DNA of 64,000 bases from Aureobasidium sp. EXF-3400 (taxonomy: Eukaryota > Ascomycota > Dothideomycetes > Dothideales > Saccotheciaceae). This document shows, piece by piece, positions 10,091-19,447 of the stretch (the stretch's first letter is position 1; each line of letters begins with the position of its first letter). The notes under the pieces are model-generated. The model saw only the letters and a list, made by a program, of their open reading frames with translations. It had not been told where the DNA came from and ran no database searches. The stretch is from positions 79,808 to 143,807 of the forward strand of contig SWBL01000112.1 in NCBI GenBank assembly GCA_024195585.1. The letters run 5' to 3'. Position numbers and translations under genes: made by a program.

Positions 10091-11803
10091 ATGTCCGTTC
10101 AAGGTGTCGTGAATAAGCTCAAGCAAAGCTTGTGGCAAGGTAGTGGTCCAAATTATGAAAGGGTTGATCACCTTGAAGATGGTTTCGAAAAAGAGCACAC
10201 CACCAACAAAAGGCGATCTACACGACATGCCAAACCGGTGATCATAATCCTTGGGTCTTTACTCGCCATTTTTCTATTTCTATCTTCGGTATGTGACTTC
10301 GCATCCTTCTGATATTTTCTTCCGACCAATCTAACAATATAGGGTGGCCATGGCTCTGCCAAAACCATCATTTCCTCCAAGGAGACATTGTTACCACCAG
10401 CTTACCTCCGGATGCTTTTCCCGCTGAGGTATGCTGATGCCAATTATTGCAAAACTGTTCTTAGTACCGCCATCCTGAACTATCCGGAGCCAATGTTGAT
10501 AGGATTCGCGGGTAAGAAGGAGGAGGAGGAGAAGGACGAAAATGCTGACTCCACTCTGGACTTGGCTCAACGCATTTCTCGCAAGACCAGTATCCTTGGC
10601 ATCGACAAGCATCTTAGGAACATCTCAACAACTTTCGATGAGGATCTGGTGATTATTGCCGATGGTCTTAACACCTGGTTCCAGTTGCGTCCCCAAACAC
10701 TTCTTGACCGGTACTTTGAATCGAACAGAAATGCAGATGAGCGCATTAGAAAGGAACTCGGCGTGAATGCTGACGTCCTGAGCATTCGTCAGAAAATCAT
10801 CTTCGGTGCTCAAAGAGATTGCTCGCCTTGGAACGCAGAGGATCCAGCTTGCACAGCAGTTCCCGAATCCACACTGCCCAATGACATCTATGGCCCGCAG
10901 ACTGATGCTGAAGCTGGTGAGGGAAAGGATCCATTCACGAAGCGTCACCCACGATACATCAACTCTGGCTTCGCTATGGGCCCCGTCAAGGAAATGCGTA
11001 AGCTCTACGCTGAGGCCGCGAAACGCGTCATGGGTGACCAACATCTCCAAGATGAAGGTAAAGTTCTTGGTCAACTTTTCGCCGAGCAAGAGATGGCTCG
11101 TGTATCCTACAAGGCGCCATCGGCCACACTTGGCTCGTGGCTTTCGTCATTCTGGGAGAGTGCCAGCGCAGTTGAGGATAGAAAGGCACAGCAGTTGAGA
11201 GAGACTGACCTCTCACGAGAGTACGGAATTGGCTTGGATTATGCTAGTGGACTTGCCTTCGAGGCTGCCCACGCCGACGGCGACATGGAGTTCGTCAAGT
11301 TTGGTGACGCGGCATCAGTGCATGCAGCCAACGCTAAGCACGGTATCAGTGATAGCCGAATCAGCCAAATCGCGCCTGATGTTGGTGCATCTCTGCCGCC
11401 ATTTTGGACCTACAGTCAGGAGATCCTTCCTCCCCGCAACACATCGTGGACAAATGTGTCTCTCCTGACAAATGCCTGGACTGGAGTCACACCCGCTATC
11501 ATTCAGCACGACACGAACAACTATCGCAGTGGTTCGCAGCGCGAAACATGGTGGGCCCATATGTGGTACCAAAATTATGCGCGCAAGTTGTTCGATGTCC
11601 ATGTCCAAATGCCTATCGGCCCCGTCGCCATCTCTGGCTACAATGCTTCATCTCGCCGTCAGTGGTGGGGTGATGAAGATTGGAAGGGCGGTGCAAGGAA
11701 CGAGACCAAGTACTGGTGGAGATATGAGGATGTGTGTGGAGGAACAGAGACCGAAGTCTTCAGAGACAACAAAGGTCCGTGGTACCTTCCATCCAATCAT
11801 TAG
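10091..11803 (+). CDS. Type II membrane glycosyltransferase-like protein (paralogue 2, degenerate motifs)
   Basis: A predicted 552-residue paralogue of the preceding gene, with the same architecture: cytosolic N-terminus, anchor span at about residues 50-66 (PVIIILGSLLAIFLFLSS), then the same domain. Intron 10289-10342 falls near the same place, just after the anchor, in both genes, which supports tandem duplication. Shared strings include DTWFQLRP/DVWFQLRP-like segments, RYFE, FGPQ/FGPE and INSGFAMGP. Unlike paralogue 1, the DxxD pair reads DGLN (Asp173, Asn176), the DSDQ motif reads DEGK, and the LHFTG histidine site reads IQHDT. It may have changed cofactor use or be a pseudoenzyme. A second, shorter intron near 10429-10470 cannot be excluded, since the segment before CKTVLSTAI aligns poorly. 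Confidence 0.72.
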
Positions 11804-11982
11804 GGGCTGTTCATTGTATCTGCACTTGTAATGTTAGAAATCTACATACCGATTTTTTTCACGATCATAGTCTTCCCGAAAACTCTGAAAGCGACTGCAC
11901 GGATGTCAAGGACGTGGCTTATCACCTCCTGAGTCGCTTGGTATAGTTTTGCAAATTCTAGTTGTTTATATATTTCGTGATC

Positions 11983-13016
11983 TTACTCCTGCCATTCCTG
12001 CGTCTTGTATGACGGCGCCACTGGACTACTGCCATACCATTGAGTAGATGTTGTTGACGCCGAATCGAGGTCGTGTGTGTTGATGCGTAATTTTCTGCTG
12101 GTGTCAGGCAGCTCAGTTCGGTGCTCAGCTGGCAGTTCTACACGGCTGCCCTCAGGTAGTTCCAAAATCCGTCCATCGGGGAGTTCGACCAGTATCGTGG
12201 CTGGTAATGCAGCTGGCATCTCGACTCGAGCACTATCCGGAAGCTCTGTACGAGAAGAAGAGGTGTCTGGCGCCTCGGCATGTGAGGGCACGTTGGGGAC
12301 TTCTACTGCAGCTGGAGCTGGTAAGGTAGTGTCCTGTAGCCCAATAGCATCTGGTTCAGCATTAGGCTCGATGGACTCTGTCTTCGAACCAGCATCGCCG
12401 GCCTCAACATCGTTGGAGCTCTCAAGGTTACGCTGTTCTCGTGACATTTGCCGATGAACATGTACTTCCCAGATCTCCAGCAAGAATGGAATACAGTGTA
12501 GGATCCCCAAAACCAGGCCAAAGCACCAAGGTATTCAAAAAACCCCTTGTCCTCTACGGGATATCCCATCATAAGGCCAATCGGGGGAATACTGCATATT
12601 CACGACCAGGACCGCAACTAGTAGCAAGCCAGTGATGAGGTCCAGAGAAAGCAACCACCCAGGGTTGATAGTGACCTTCCTTCGCAAGAGAAACAAGAAC
12701 GTGATTGCGATCGCATTGGTCACGAACGATAGCAGTGGCTGTGTCCCATTGTGCTTAGCTCCCATCCCGGACAGAATCAAAAACAGATTACAGTACTTAC
12801 AGCTACGATGAAAAGCACACTGCCGAGATACATGGTATCGACATCGTAAGCTTCTGACCAATCATTGTATAAGATACCGAACACAATCAAATCTGTCACA
12901 GCGGCGACGATGGACAGCCAACGAAGAGCAGACCTCAGGTACCAGTATTTGTTGTAGCCACCCGAGATGTATCGCCATCTAGCAATCCCTTTGGCGTGTC
13001 GTATCGGTGTAGTCAT
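11983..13016 (-). CDS. Four-span membrane protein with ELP-repeat tail; frame broken by an in-frame TGA
   Basis: An integral membrane protein with no family I can name firmly; the layout recalls fungal MARVEL-like proteins. Exon 1 is 12801-13016 (MTTPIRHAKG...FIVA). The intron ends at 12739 or 12754, and the next exon carries spans including LLSFVTNAIAITFLFLL and LITGLLLVAVLVV. The frame then meets TGA at 12535-12537. The same frame continues without a further stop to 11983 through another hydrophobic span (FGLVLGILHCIPFLLEIW), a charged EVHVHRQ turn and an acidic tail with repeated ELPD/ELPE/ELPA units at about 8-residue spacing. A 93-nt intron (12465-12557) would remove the stop but also most of the fourth span. 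It may be a recent pseudogene, an unusual spliced gene, or a truncated three-span protein. Confidence 0.55.
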
Positions 13017-13900
13017 CCTGTGAGATCCCAGGTCTCTCGTAATGTGCTTCGTATTCCTGTCTGGCGGCCAATTCTCAAAGGTGTGGAGTAGAGGACGAAA
13101 AGGGTGCCCGTGTGCTGAGAAGGAGTCATCAATGCCACATCCGGCATGTACTCACTCTGCCCGGCGCCGTCGCTCTTGCGGCTTGAAGATCTGTTCAAGT
13201 GTTTGGGAGCGGGGTGTGTCTCCGATGTTTTGGGAAAAGACCGAAGAAGATCGCAGGAGCGAAGGATCTAGCGCCAAAATCCACCACAACTTTTTTTGAA
13301 CCAAGGAAAGCAGGAGACAAAATTAGACACATCCATCGACGCGATCGTCGCCATGATTTCTTTTGTACTTCGAGGGACTGCTGCGCCGCAACCCCGAGTG
13401 TTATCAAAACTCCAGAACATCTTGCTTTCAGACTTTTCGCTCTGAAGAGGCTAGCAGGCATTCAACCACGATTCTGCAGCTTACGAAGTTCACAGTCATA
13501 CCTTTCGTGTGAAGGCCACGATGGCTGGACATCGCCTACCACAGAAGGATACTGGCCGAAGGAGCGGGGACCGTACCGTCCCTGCAAAGGCCACGATGGC
13601 TGAACATTGCCGGCAGCGAAAGGCGCTTGAGTCGAGAAGTGCGGTGCATATCAGAGCGGCTGGGTGTTAGGGACAACAGAGGGAATCTGTTAGAGAAATT
13701 GGGTGCACATCGCCCTTGTGAAGGCCAGGTACTTGGGAGTTGCCAAACGGGCCAGGGACAGAGCTTGCAGGCTGATCCGATGGAGGATCAGCCGTAGTCC
13801 ACGCGCGTTCAGAAGAAGGCCCTGTTAAGTAGGTCTCCGTCGCTCAAGGCGTTTCTCCTGAGCGAGGTCTATCCATGCCATGCGAGCGAGCGAATACGCG
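13017..13900. other. Gene-free region with short hairpins
   Basis: No supported gene. Several compact inverted repeats are visible: GGGAC/GTCCC (13567-13582), a perfect 9-bp stem GGCTGATCC/GGATCAGCC with a 6-nt loop (13770-13793), and CGCTCA/TGAGCG (13841-13864). The 16-mer AAGGCCACGATGGCTG occurs twice, at 13512 and 13587. A structured transcript is possible, but I recognise no known RNA family. Confidence 0.4.
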
Positions 13901-14650
13901 CTGTTGTTTATTCGTTGCCGCTTGGGCTCACGGTGTGAATGAGATTCGCTGGTGCACTGCTACACCGAAGATCTCGGCGAGAACACGTCGAGTCGACCCG
14001 AGAGTGTCGCGAGAGATCGTTCATGTCTATACTTGACATATCCCAGGTGCGAAATGTACGCGAAATCGGGTTCTCGGTCTGGCTCTTACCAAGTGCGAAT
14101 TTGGTAGTGTCCCTAGTGAGGTATGCCGTTTCAGCGAGGAAGCATCGAGTCATCCCGAGGACATTCTGAGGGTAAATTAAGGACTATCCTCTCAATCGTC
14201 CGAGTGTAACATGCAGGGAAGGTACAGCCCTCGGAAGTGCAGAGGTGGGTCGGATTTTGGTGATACCGCAGTGAGGCTGGTGTTCTCAGCGAGAGCAGGT
14301 CGAGTGGGTCCAAGTATGTTACGAGAAGGTATCAGTGACTCAAGAGAAGATCTAAGTGCAAAATCTATGATTAGATAGGTCCTCGGGCAGAGCAAGTGTA
14401 GTCGACTTTGAGTAGTACCGTAGATAAGACTGGTTTTGTTAGCGAGAGCAGGTCGAGTGAGTCCAAATATGTCACGAGAAGTTATCAGTGGTTGTTCTCT
14501 TCAAGATTTATGTGCAACATGTATGATTGATCAAGTCCTCGGTCAGAGCATGGGTGGTCGAGTTTTGATGGCGTGGAAGGTAAGGCTTACGATATCGGCG
14601 AGAGCGTGTCGAGTGAATCCGAGGATACTGCGAGAAGTCGTCTTATTCAC
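13900..14650. repeat. Degenerate ~155-bp tandem repeat, about five units
   Basis: A motif of the form GCGAGAgcagGTCGAGTgagTCC recurs with the same orientation at 13977, 14134, 14289, 14442 and 14598, giving spacings of 157, 155, 153 and 156 bp. Units 3 and 4 are most alike: they also share the TATGTNACGAGAAG segment and the CCTCGG(G/T)CAGAGCA segment. Unit 5 is cut off soon after its anchor. Units 1 and 2 are more diverged. No reading frame is kept across units, so this is probably a noncoding minisatellite. Confidence 0.65.
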
Positions 14651-15071
14651 TCATTCATGACCGCTGACGAAGACGAGAGACAGGAAAAAAAGTTCCTCTG
14701 CTGTGGTTGGAGGGGGTGTATGAAACATCACTTTCAGGCAGGCGTTGGTTTGAAGCTGTGCTACTGCCAAAAAAAACAAAAAAAAAAAACAGCCTTGCTT
14801 CGGCTGGCGTCGATGAAGTATGAACGTGATCTGACCCTCCCAGTGCTGAAGGCTCACATAACATAGCTGTAAAAAGTCACAATATGATGTCCAGGGAGAG
14901 ACGTTCATCTCAGGGGATCTCAATGGCCACACCCCTGATTCTAAACAATACTGTGCATTTCCATAGTGTACAATAGCACCGTGGGTCATCGTGGGAGATA
15001 CCGAAGAACATGTAAGCTTAACTGGACTTGTATTCAAATCTACTGGGGTATACAACAACAAAATCCGTCCA
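14651..15071. other. Noncoding tail of the repeat region with A-rich tract
   Basis: An A-rich tract (14769-14789, broken by one C) follows the tandem repeat by about 130 bp. The remainder is the 3' flank of RIX7. No gene or target-site duplication was identified. Confidence 0.45.
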
Positions 15072-17255
15072 TTAGAAACCACTTGCGAATTTCTTCTTCA
15101 GCCTCTCATACTTTTCGATACTTCCAACACTCTTGTGTACGACACTAATGGCGTACTCGAAATCTTCTTGAGCGACCTTGCTATCTTTACGCTTCAGACA
15201 GTGCTGGCCGGCTTGTCGCAAGAGTGATTCAAGGTCAGCACCGGAGTAGCCATTGCACTTCTCATCGCGAGCGATTTCTTCGATACCTGCTGGCCAGACG
15301 CCGACTCTGCCGTCTTTAGCTCTGGATTGAATGAGGGCTCTGAGGATCTCAACACGCTCTTCAGTACCAGGAAGGCCGACGTAAATCTTGGTCTCGAGGC
15401 GACCAGGGCGCATCATGGCCTCATCAATGATATCAGGTCTGTTTGTTGCTGCGATGACGTAGATGCCAGCGCGATGAGACAAACCATCGAGCTCAGTGAG
15501 TAAAGTGTTGACGACACGTGCAGATGCCTCGGAGAGCGAGTCGTCACGACGAGGCACAAGTGCGTCAAGTTCGTCAAAGAATATGACACAAGGCGCAGAG
15601 GAGCGGGCGCGGTTGAAGAGCGTACGCACTGCACGTTCCGACTCTCCAACGTACTTGTTGAGGAGTTCTGGACCCTTGACACTGATGAAGTTGGCCTTTG
15701 ACTCGGCTGCGACTGCTTTGGCAAGCAATGTCTTACCACAACCAGGAGGACCCCAGAGCAAGACACCAGTAGGCGCAGAAATACCAACAGCAGCATACAA
15801 ATCTGGCGATTTGATGGGTTCCACGATGGCAGTTTGGAGCTCTTCTCTAACGCTTGTGAGTGCACCGATGTCTTCCCAGGTAGTGTCCGGTATCGTTGCA
15901 AAGCCTTCACGCTTGGAAGAGGGTGTGATTGTGGGCAAGACAGTTAGGAAAGCTTCCATAGGAATGATTGTCTGCTCGAAACCCTCAGGCTCTTCCATCT
16001 CGGTGTTTTTTGCACGGATGACCAGGCGATCCCAGAGTTCGTCAACATTTGGCTCTGAATTATCGTCGAGCTCCATTCCGTCTGTCGTTGCTTCCACTTG
16101 CTTGATCAAGGCGTCTTGGTAGCGATCCATGGCCCATGTAGCGGCTTTGCCTACGAGATCTCTCAAATCGGCACCCACAAAACCAGGGGTCATCTTTGCA
16201 AGTCTTGGGAAATCGACATCTCCAGAGATGGGAGTGTTTCTTGTTTGTGTGCGTAGGATCTTCTCTCTCATAGGTTCGTTAGGCACACCCATGTTGATTT
16301 CTGTATCGAAACGACCACCTCGTCGCAGGGCGGAATCGATGGTGTCCGGTCTGTTGGTGGCAGCGAGTACGATGACAGGCTTGCCGTTGTTCTCCTTGTT
16401 ATCCAAAGCTAAGCTATCCATGCTGATCAGAAGCTGTGCGACAATACGCTTCTCCATCTGACTTTGCGAGCTTTCGCGCTTGGGAGCGATAACATCGATC
16501 TCGTCGATGAAGATCAAACAAGGAGCGTGTTTGCGGGCTTCGTCAAAGCGATCGCGGATTTGTTTTTCAGACTCTCCCGACATGCCTGATACGACTGATG
16601 GGCCAGCGATTTCGATGAAGGGAACGCCGAGCTTTGCGGCACTTGCTCTTGCCAGCATGGATTTACCGCATCCAGGAGGACCGTGAAGAAGGATACCGCG
16701 AGGAAGGGGGACGTTGAGATCGGCATAGCGTTGGGGACGAAGTAAAGGCAAGGTGAGGAGGTTCATGAGCTGGCGCTTGACATCGTTGACACCACCCAAA
16801 TCCTCAAGGGCAATTCCAGTGGGTGGAGAGCGATCGATTTCGTCGTTCTTCTCGCGCTTCAGACGTTTCTTCATAGGTTCTCCGTTGGGCTCTCTCTTCT
16901 TGATCTCTGTTCCATTCACTGCAGGTGTGCCAGGAGCTGTGGTGGGAGTGGCGATCTTCCAGGAACCAGTAATGCTCTTATTCATGATGTTTGGTTCCTC
17001 TTCTCTGGGTGCGGTGTCGACTTCGGCCTCTTCGTCTTCCTGAGCGTCGTCTTCGAGGGTATCAAGGATGCGCTCGAGGCTGTCTTCAAGTGATCGCTTC
17101 GGTTTGCGCTTTAGACTAGAATTCGATCGCTGAATGGCTTGATATAGACTGCGCACATCAGGTCGGTTGGTGGGATCCTGGAGCAAATGAGTCACAGCCT
17201 GGTAAACTTCGTTGTCCAGACCCTGGCGCAGACGCGAGGAGGGTCTCCCAGGCAT
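15072..17255 (-). CDS. RIX7: Ribosome biogenesis AAA-ATPase Rix7 (NVL homologue)
   Basis: A tandem AAA-ATPase that extracts Nsa1 from pre-60S particles in the nucleolus. The 727-residue intronless frame starts at MPGRPSSRLRQ; an upstream frame extension to 17408 begins at a non-family MVNYMST and is less likely. Seen: an N-terminal helical domain, an acidic and basic linker (EDDAQEDEEAEVD, then KKRLKREK) typical of a nuclear protein, AAA domain 1 with GPPGCGKS (about residue 190) and CLIFIDEID, and domain 2 with GPPGCGKT (about 501), CVIFFDELD and ATNRPDIIDEAMMRPGR. Both Walker B motifs keep glutamate or aspartate as needed. The protein ends VGSIEKYERLKKKFASGF, a Rix7/Cdc48-like tail. It is divergent from VPS20 across 414 bp. 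Confidence 0.95.
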   Translation of the reverse strand: MPGRPSSRLRQGLDNEVYQAVTHLLQDPTNRPDVRSLYQAIQRSNSSLKRKPKRSLEDSLERILDTLEDDAQEDEEAEVDTAPREEEPNIMNKSITGSWKIATPTTAPGTPAVNGTEIKKREPNGEPMKKRLKREKNDEIDRSPPTGIALEDLGGVNDVKRQLMNLLTLPLLRPQRYADLNVPLPRGILLHGPPGCGKSMLARASAAKLGVPFIEIAGPSVVSGMSGESEKQIRDRFDEARKHAPCLIFIDEIDVIAPKRESSQSQMEKRIVAQLLISMDSLALDNKENNGKPVIVLAATNRPDTIDSALRRGGRFDTEINMGVPNEPMREKILRTQTRNTPISGDVDFPRLAKMTPGFVGADLRDLVGKAATWAMDRYQDALIKQVEATTDGMELDDNSEPNVDELWDRLVIRAKNTEMEEPEGFEQTIIPMEAFLTVLPTITPSSKREGFATIPDTTWEDIGALTSVREELQTAIVEPIKSPDLYAAVGISAPTGVLLWGPPGCGKTLLAKAVAAESKANFISVKGPELLNKYVGESERAVRTLFNRARSSAPCVIFFDELDALVPRRDDSLSEASARVVNTLLTELDGLSHRAGIYVIAATNRPDIIDEAMMRPGRLETKIYVGLPGTEERVEILRALIQSRAKDGRVGVWPAGIEEIARDEKCNGYSGADLESLLRQAGQHCLKRKDSKVAQEDFEYAISVVHKSVGSIEKYERLKKKFASGF

Positions 17256-17669
17256 GGTGGTGTGAGGGTGTAAGCGATTGTGGGCAGCTTCGAACGAATT
17301 GTTGATGGACTTTTTTTCAGGGAGATGGGACGATGTGGGGCAGCGAATGGCCGGGGCACCCAAGTGTTTTCGGGGTCTCAGTGGGATTGTTGACATGTAG
17401 TTCACCACTGTACATTTCTACACATACTTTCGGGAATATCACTCAACAAGGGATGGTTTGCGCATATTGAGCCCCTTGACCTCCCCTTGCACTACGCAGA
17501 AAAGGCAGCAGTCCAACACGGCACCAGACGATTTCTCTGCGAAAGAAGCTCAGCAGCCGAAGCTTTTCCGAATGACATCAACATATTCACATGCCAATCC
17601 GCCATCCACCCCCGAGGGGCACGCGCTCGCTATACAATCTGCGTCCACACTCGCCATATCTTTGCCAAC
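17256..17669. promoter_or_regulatory. Divergent promoter region RIX7 / VPS20
   Basis: This 414-bp gap between two genes read apart must hold both promoters. No TATA box is evident. Open frames through it continue from the neighbours and show no domain. Confidence 0.5.
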
Positions 17670-18430
17670 ATGGGCAACTCGTCGAGTACACCCAAGATAT
17701 CCGCCCAGGATAGGTCAGCCACCATGTCCCTGTCCACCGCCACCATCACCCTTCTGACCCCCACCAAAGGGCTATCCTTGACATGAAGAACCAGCGCGAC
17801 AAGCTACACCAATACCAGAAGCGCATCACCGTCATTACCAACAGAGAGAAAGAAATAGCCAAGGAATGCCTGCGGAATGGAGACAAGCGACGCGCTCTGC
17901 TCGCTCTACGGAAGAAAAAATACCAAGAGTCGTTACTCGCCAAAACCGATCAGCAATTGGCTCAACTCGAGACACTCACGAGCGACGTCGAATTTGCCCT
18001 TGTACAGAAAGATGTCGTCTTTGGCTTGCAACAAGGCACAAAAGTCTTGAAAGAAATACACAAGGAGATGGGTGGCTTGGAACGCGTTGAGCTCATCTTG
18101 GGCGAGAATGAGGAGGCCCAGGCATACCAGAATGCACGTTGCTCCTGTTTCTCAAACAGCTGTGTACGTATACTGACAGTCTTGTAGGAGATTAACGAAA
18201 TGCTCGGTACGAGGATGACCAATCAAGAGGAAGACGAAGTCGAGGATGAGCTCGAGGCTCTGGCGGCAGAAGCAAACAGGCAGAGAATGCCGAGCACAGT
18301 CGAAGAGGGAGTCATCGAACCTCTGCCAAATGCACCTACGGATGTGCCCAAAGAATCGGCAAAAGAACGCGCGGCAAGAAGAGCAAGAGAACGAGAGATG
18401 GGCAATGGTGCTGAACCTATACTTGCATGA
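17670..18430 (+). CDS. VPS20: ESCRT-III subunit Vps20 (CHMP6 homologue)
   Basis: Vps20 nucleates Snf7 polymers downstream of ESCRT-II during multivesicular body sorting. The protein starts MGNSSSTPK, with a myristoylation-type Gly2 expected for Vps20. Three exons give 216 residues. Intron 1 is 17714-17769 and joins AQDR to AILDMKNQRDK. Intron 2, 18134-18187, begins with GC (GCACGT) and ends TTGTAG, with a TACTGAC branch site; it joins AYQN to EINEMLG. No GT donor nearby gives an in-frame product of normal intron size. Seen: basic Snf7 helices (LRNGDKRRALLALRKKKYQE) followed by an acidic C-terminal half, as in ESCRT-III subunits. Length matches yeast Vps20 (about 220). Confidence 0.93.
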
Positions 18431-18457
18431 TACACGAAGCATAAAGGAGTAGTGGTG

Positions 18458-18482
18458 TTTTTTTGGTTTTGGTTTTGGTTTT
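18458..18482 (+). repeat. TTTTGG microsatellite
   Basis: A T-run leads into TTTTGG repeated about three and a half times, just 27 bp after the VPS20 stop, probably in its 3' UTR. Confidence 0.7.
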
Positions 18483-18696
18483 AGTACAATACCCACGAGT
18501 CTGATTTTCTTTTGATACACACCAAGTCTTGCATTCATGATGTGTGTGTATGTTGATCTTGTGCTCGTGCTGATCGCTGTATGACGCACGGGCGACAATA
18601 TCAATGACATGAATGGGCAGCTCCAATTTCTGGAACCTGCCATCTCGCAAACATGTGAAGAATCTACCAAGCGTTCATCAAAGCACCACAGCCATC

Positions 18697-19447
18697 ATGT
18701 CGCACTGCCACGACGAACACGAAGGTCATGGCCACGGCCACAGCCATGCGCACGGCGTTCACGACCATTCAGACGACATCACCCCAGCTCTGCAGAACAG
18801 CCTCTACAGACAGATCGACTTTGACGCCATCAACACTCTGAACGAGAACGCCTCTGGTTCTGGAAGCAAGATTTGCAGAAAGACTTGGGATGAGCGATTG
18901 AATCCTGAACCCGAACTCTGCAGCGATGCCGACGAGCAATTGTTGATGCACATCCCGTACGCCGTCTACCATGGCCTCTCTAACATGTTTGTGCTAACGT
19001 ATCTATACCCAAAGTTTCACGGCTCAAATTCGCCTGCACTCCATCATGATCCGCACATCCATAACCGACTCGGCGCCGTTGACCCTCAAGCTCTTCATCA
19101 ACCGCGACGATCTCGACTTCAGCACCGCCTCGGAGGTTCAGCCAACCCAGACCTTGTCGCTGTCGCAAACCAACGATATTCAAGAAATCCCTGTCAAGCG
19201 GGCTCTGTTCAACACGGTGCGCTCGCTGGATCTGTTCTTCGAGGACAATTGGGGAAGAGGAGATGAGGATGAGACGCGTATCTCTTACCTTGGCTTCAAG
19301 GGTGAGTGGATGGCTTTGAACCGTGAGCCCATCAACTTCGTCTATGAAGCTGCTGCCAACCCGAGTGATCACAAGATGGTCTCTGGTGTTAGGGGCGAGG
19401 TGGGCAGCCGCCTGGGAGGAGCAGGTGGTCGAGGCAATGGCATGTAA
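18697..19447 (+). CDS. PITH-domain protein (PITHD1-like) with His-rich N-terminus
   Basis: A 230-residue protein whose body is a PITH domain, the proteasome-interacting beta-sandwich fold found in PITHD1 and in the C-terminal half of thioredoxin-like 1. Intron 18957-19014 joins LLMHIP to FTAQIRLHSI. Seen: SLYRQIDFDAINTLNE, LLMHIPFTAQIRLHS, LFINRDDLDF, NDIQEIPVK, LDLFFEDNW and ISYLGFKGEW, all family-type. The first 25 residues carry about ten histidines (HGHGHSHAHGVHDHSD), a possible metal-binding extension. The C-terminus ends in a glycine-rich GGAGGRGNGM. The start at 18697 is chosen because it directly precedes SHCHDEHEG; an upstream frame exists but has no ATG in conserved context. It converges with the helicase gene 82 bp away. 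Confidence 0.88.

Noticed and set aside
13199..13603. Plus-strand frame of 134 codons beside the hairpin region
   Set aside because: It overlaps a minus-strand frame and the duplicated 16-mer, and the protein is compositionally random.
13640..13700. GTGTTAGGGACAA string as part of a telomerase RNA template
   Set aside because: The complement reads CCCTAACACCC, not one and a half units of CCCTAA, so the template rule is not met.
13512..14650. CRISPR-like array
   Set aside because: Units are about 155 bp, diverged, and lack short identical repeats with unique spacers; the genome is eukaryotic.
17256..17408. N-terminal extension of RIX7 to an upstream ATG (MVNYMSTIPL)
   Set aside because: The extension is unlike the family and the MPGRPSSRLRQ start fits better.
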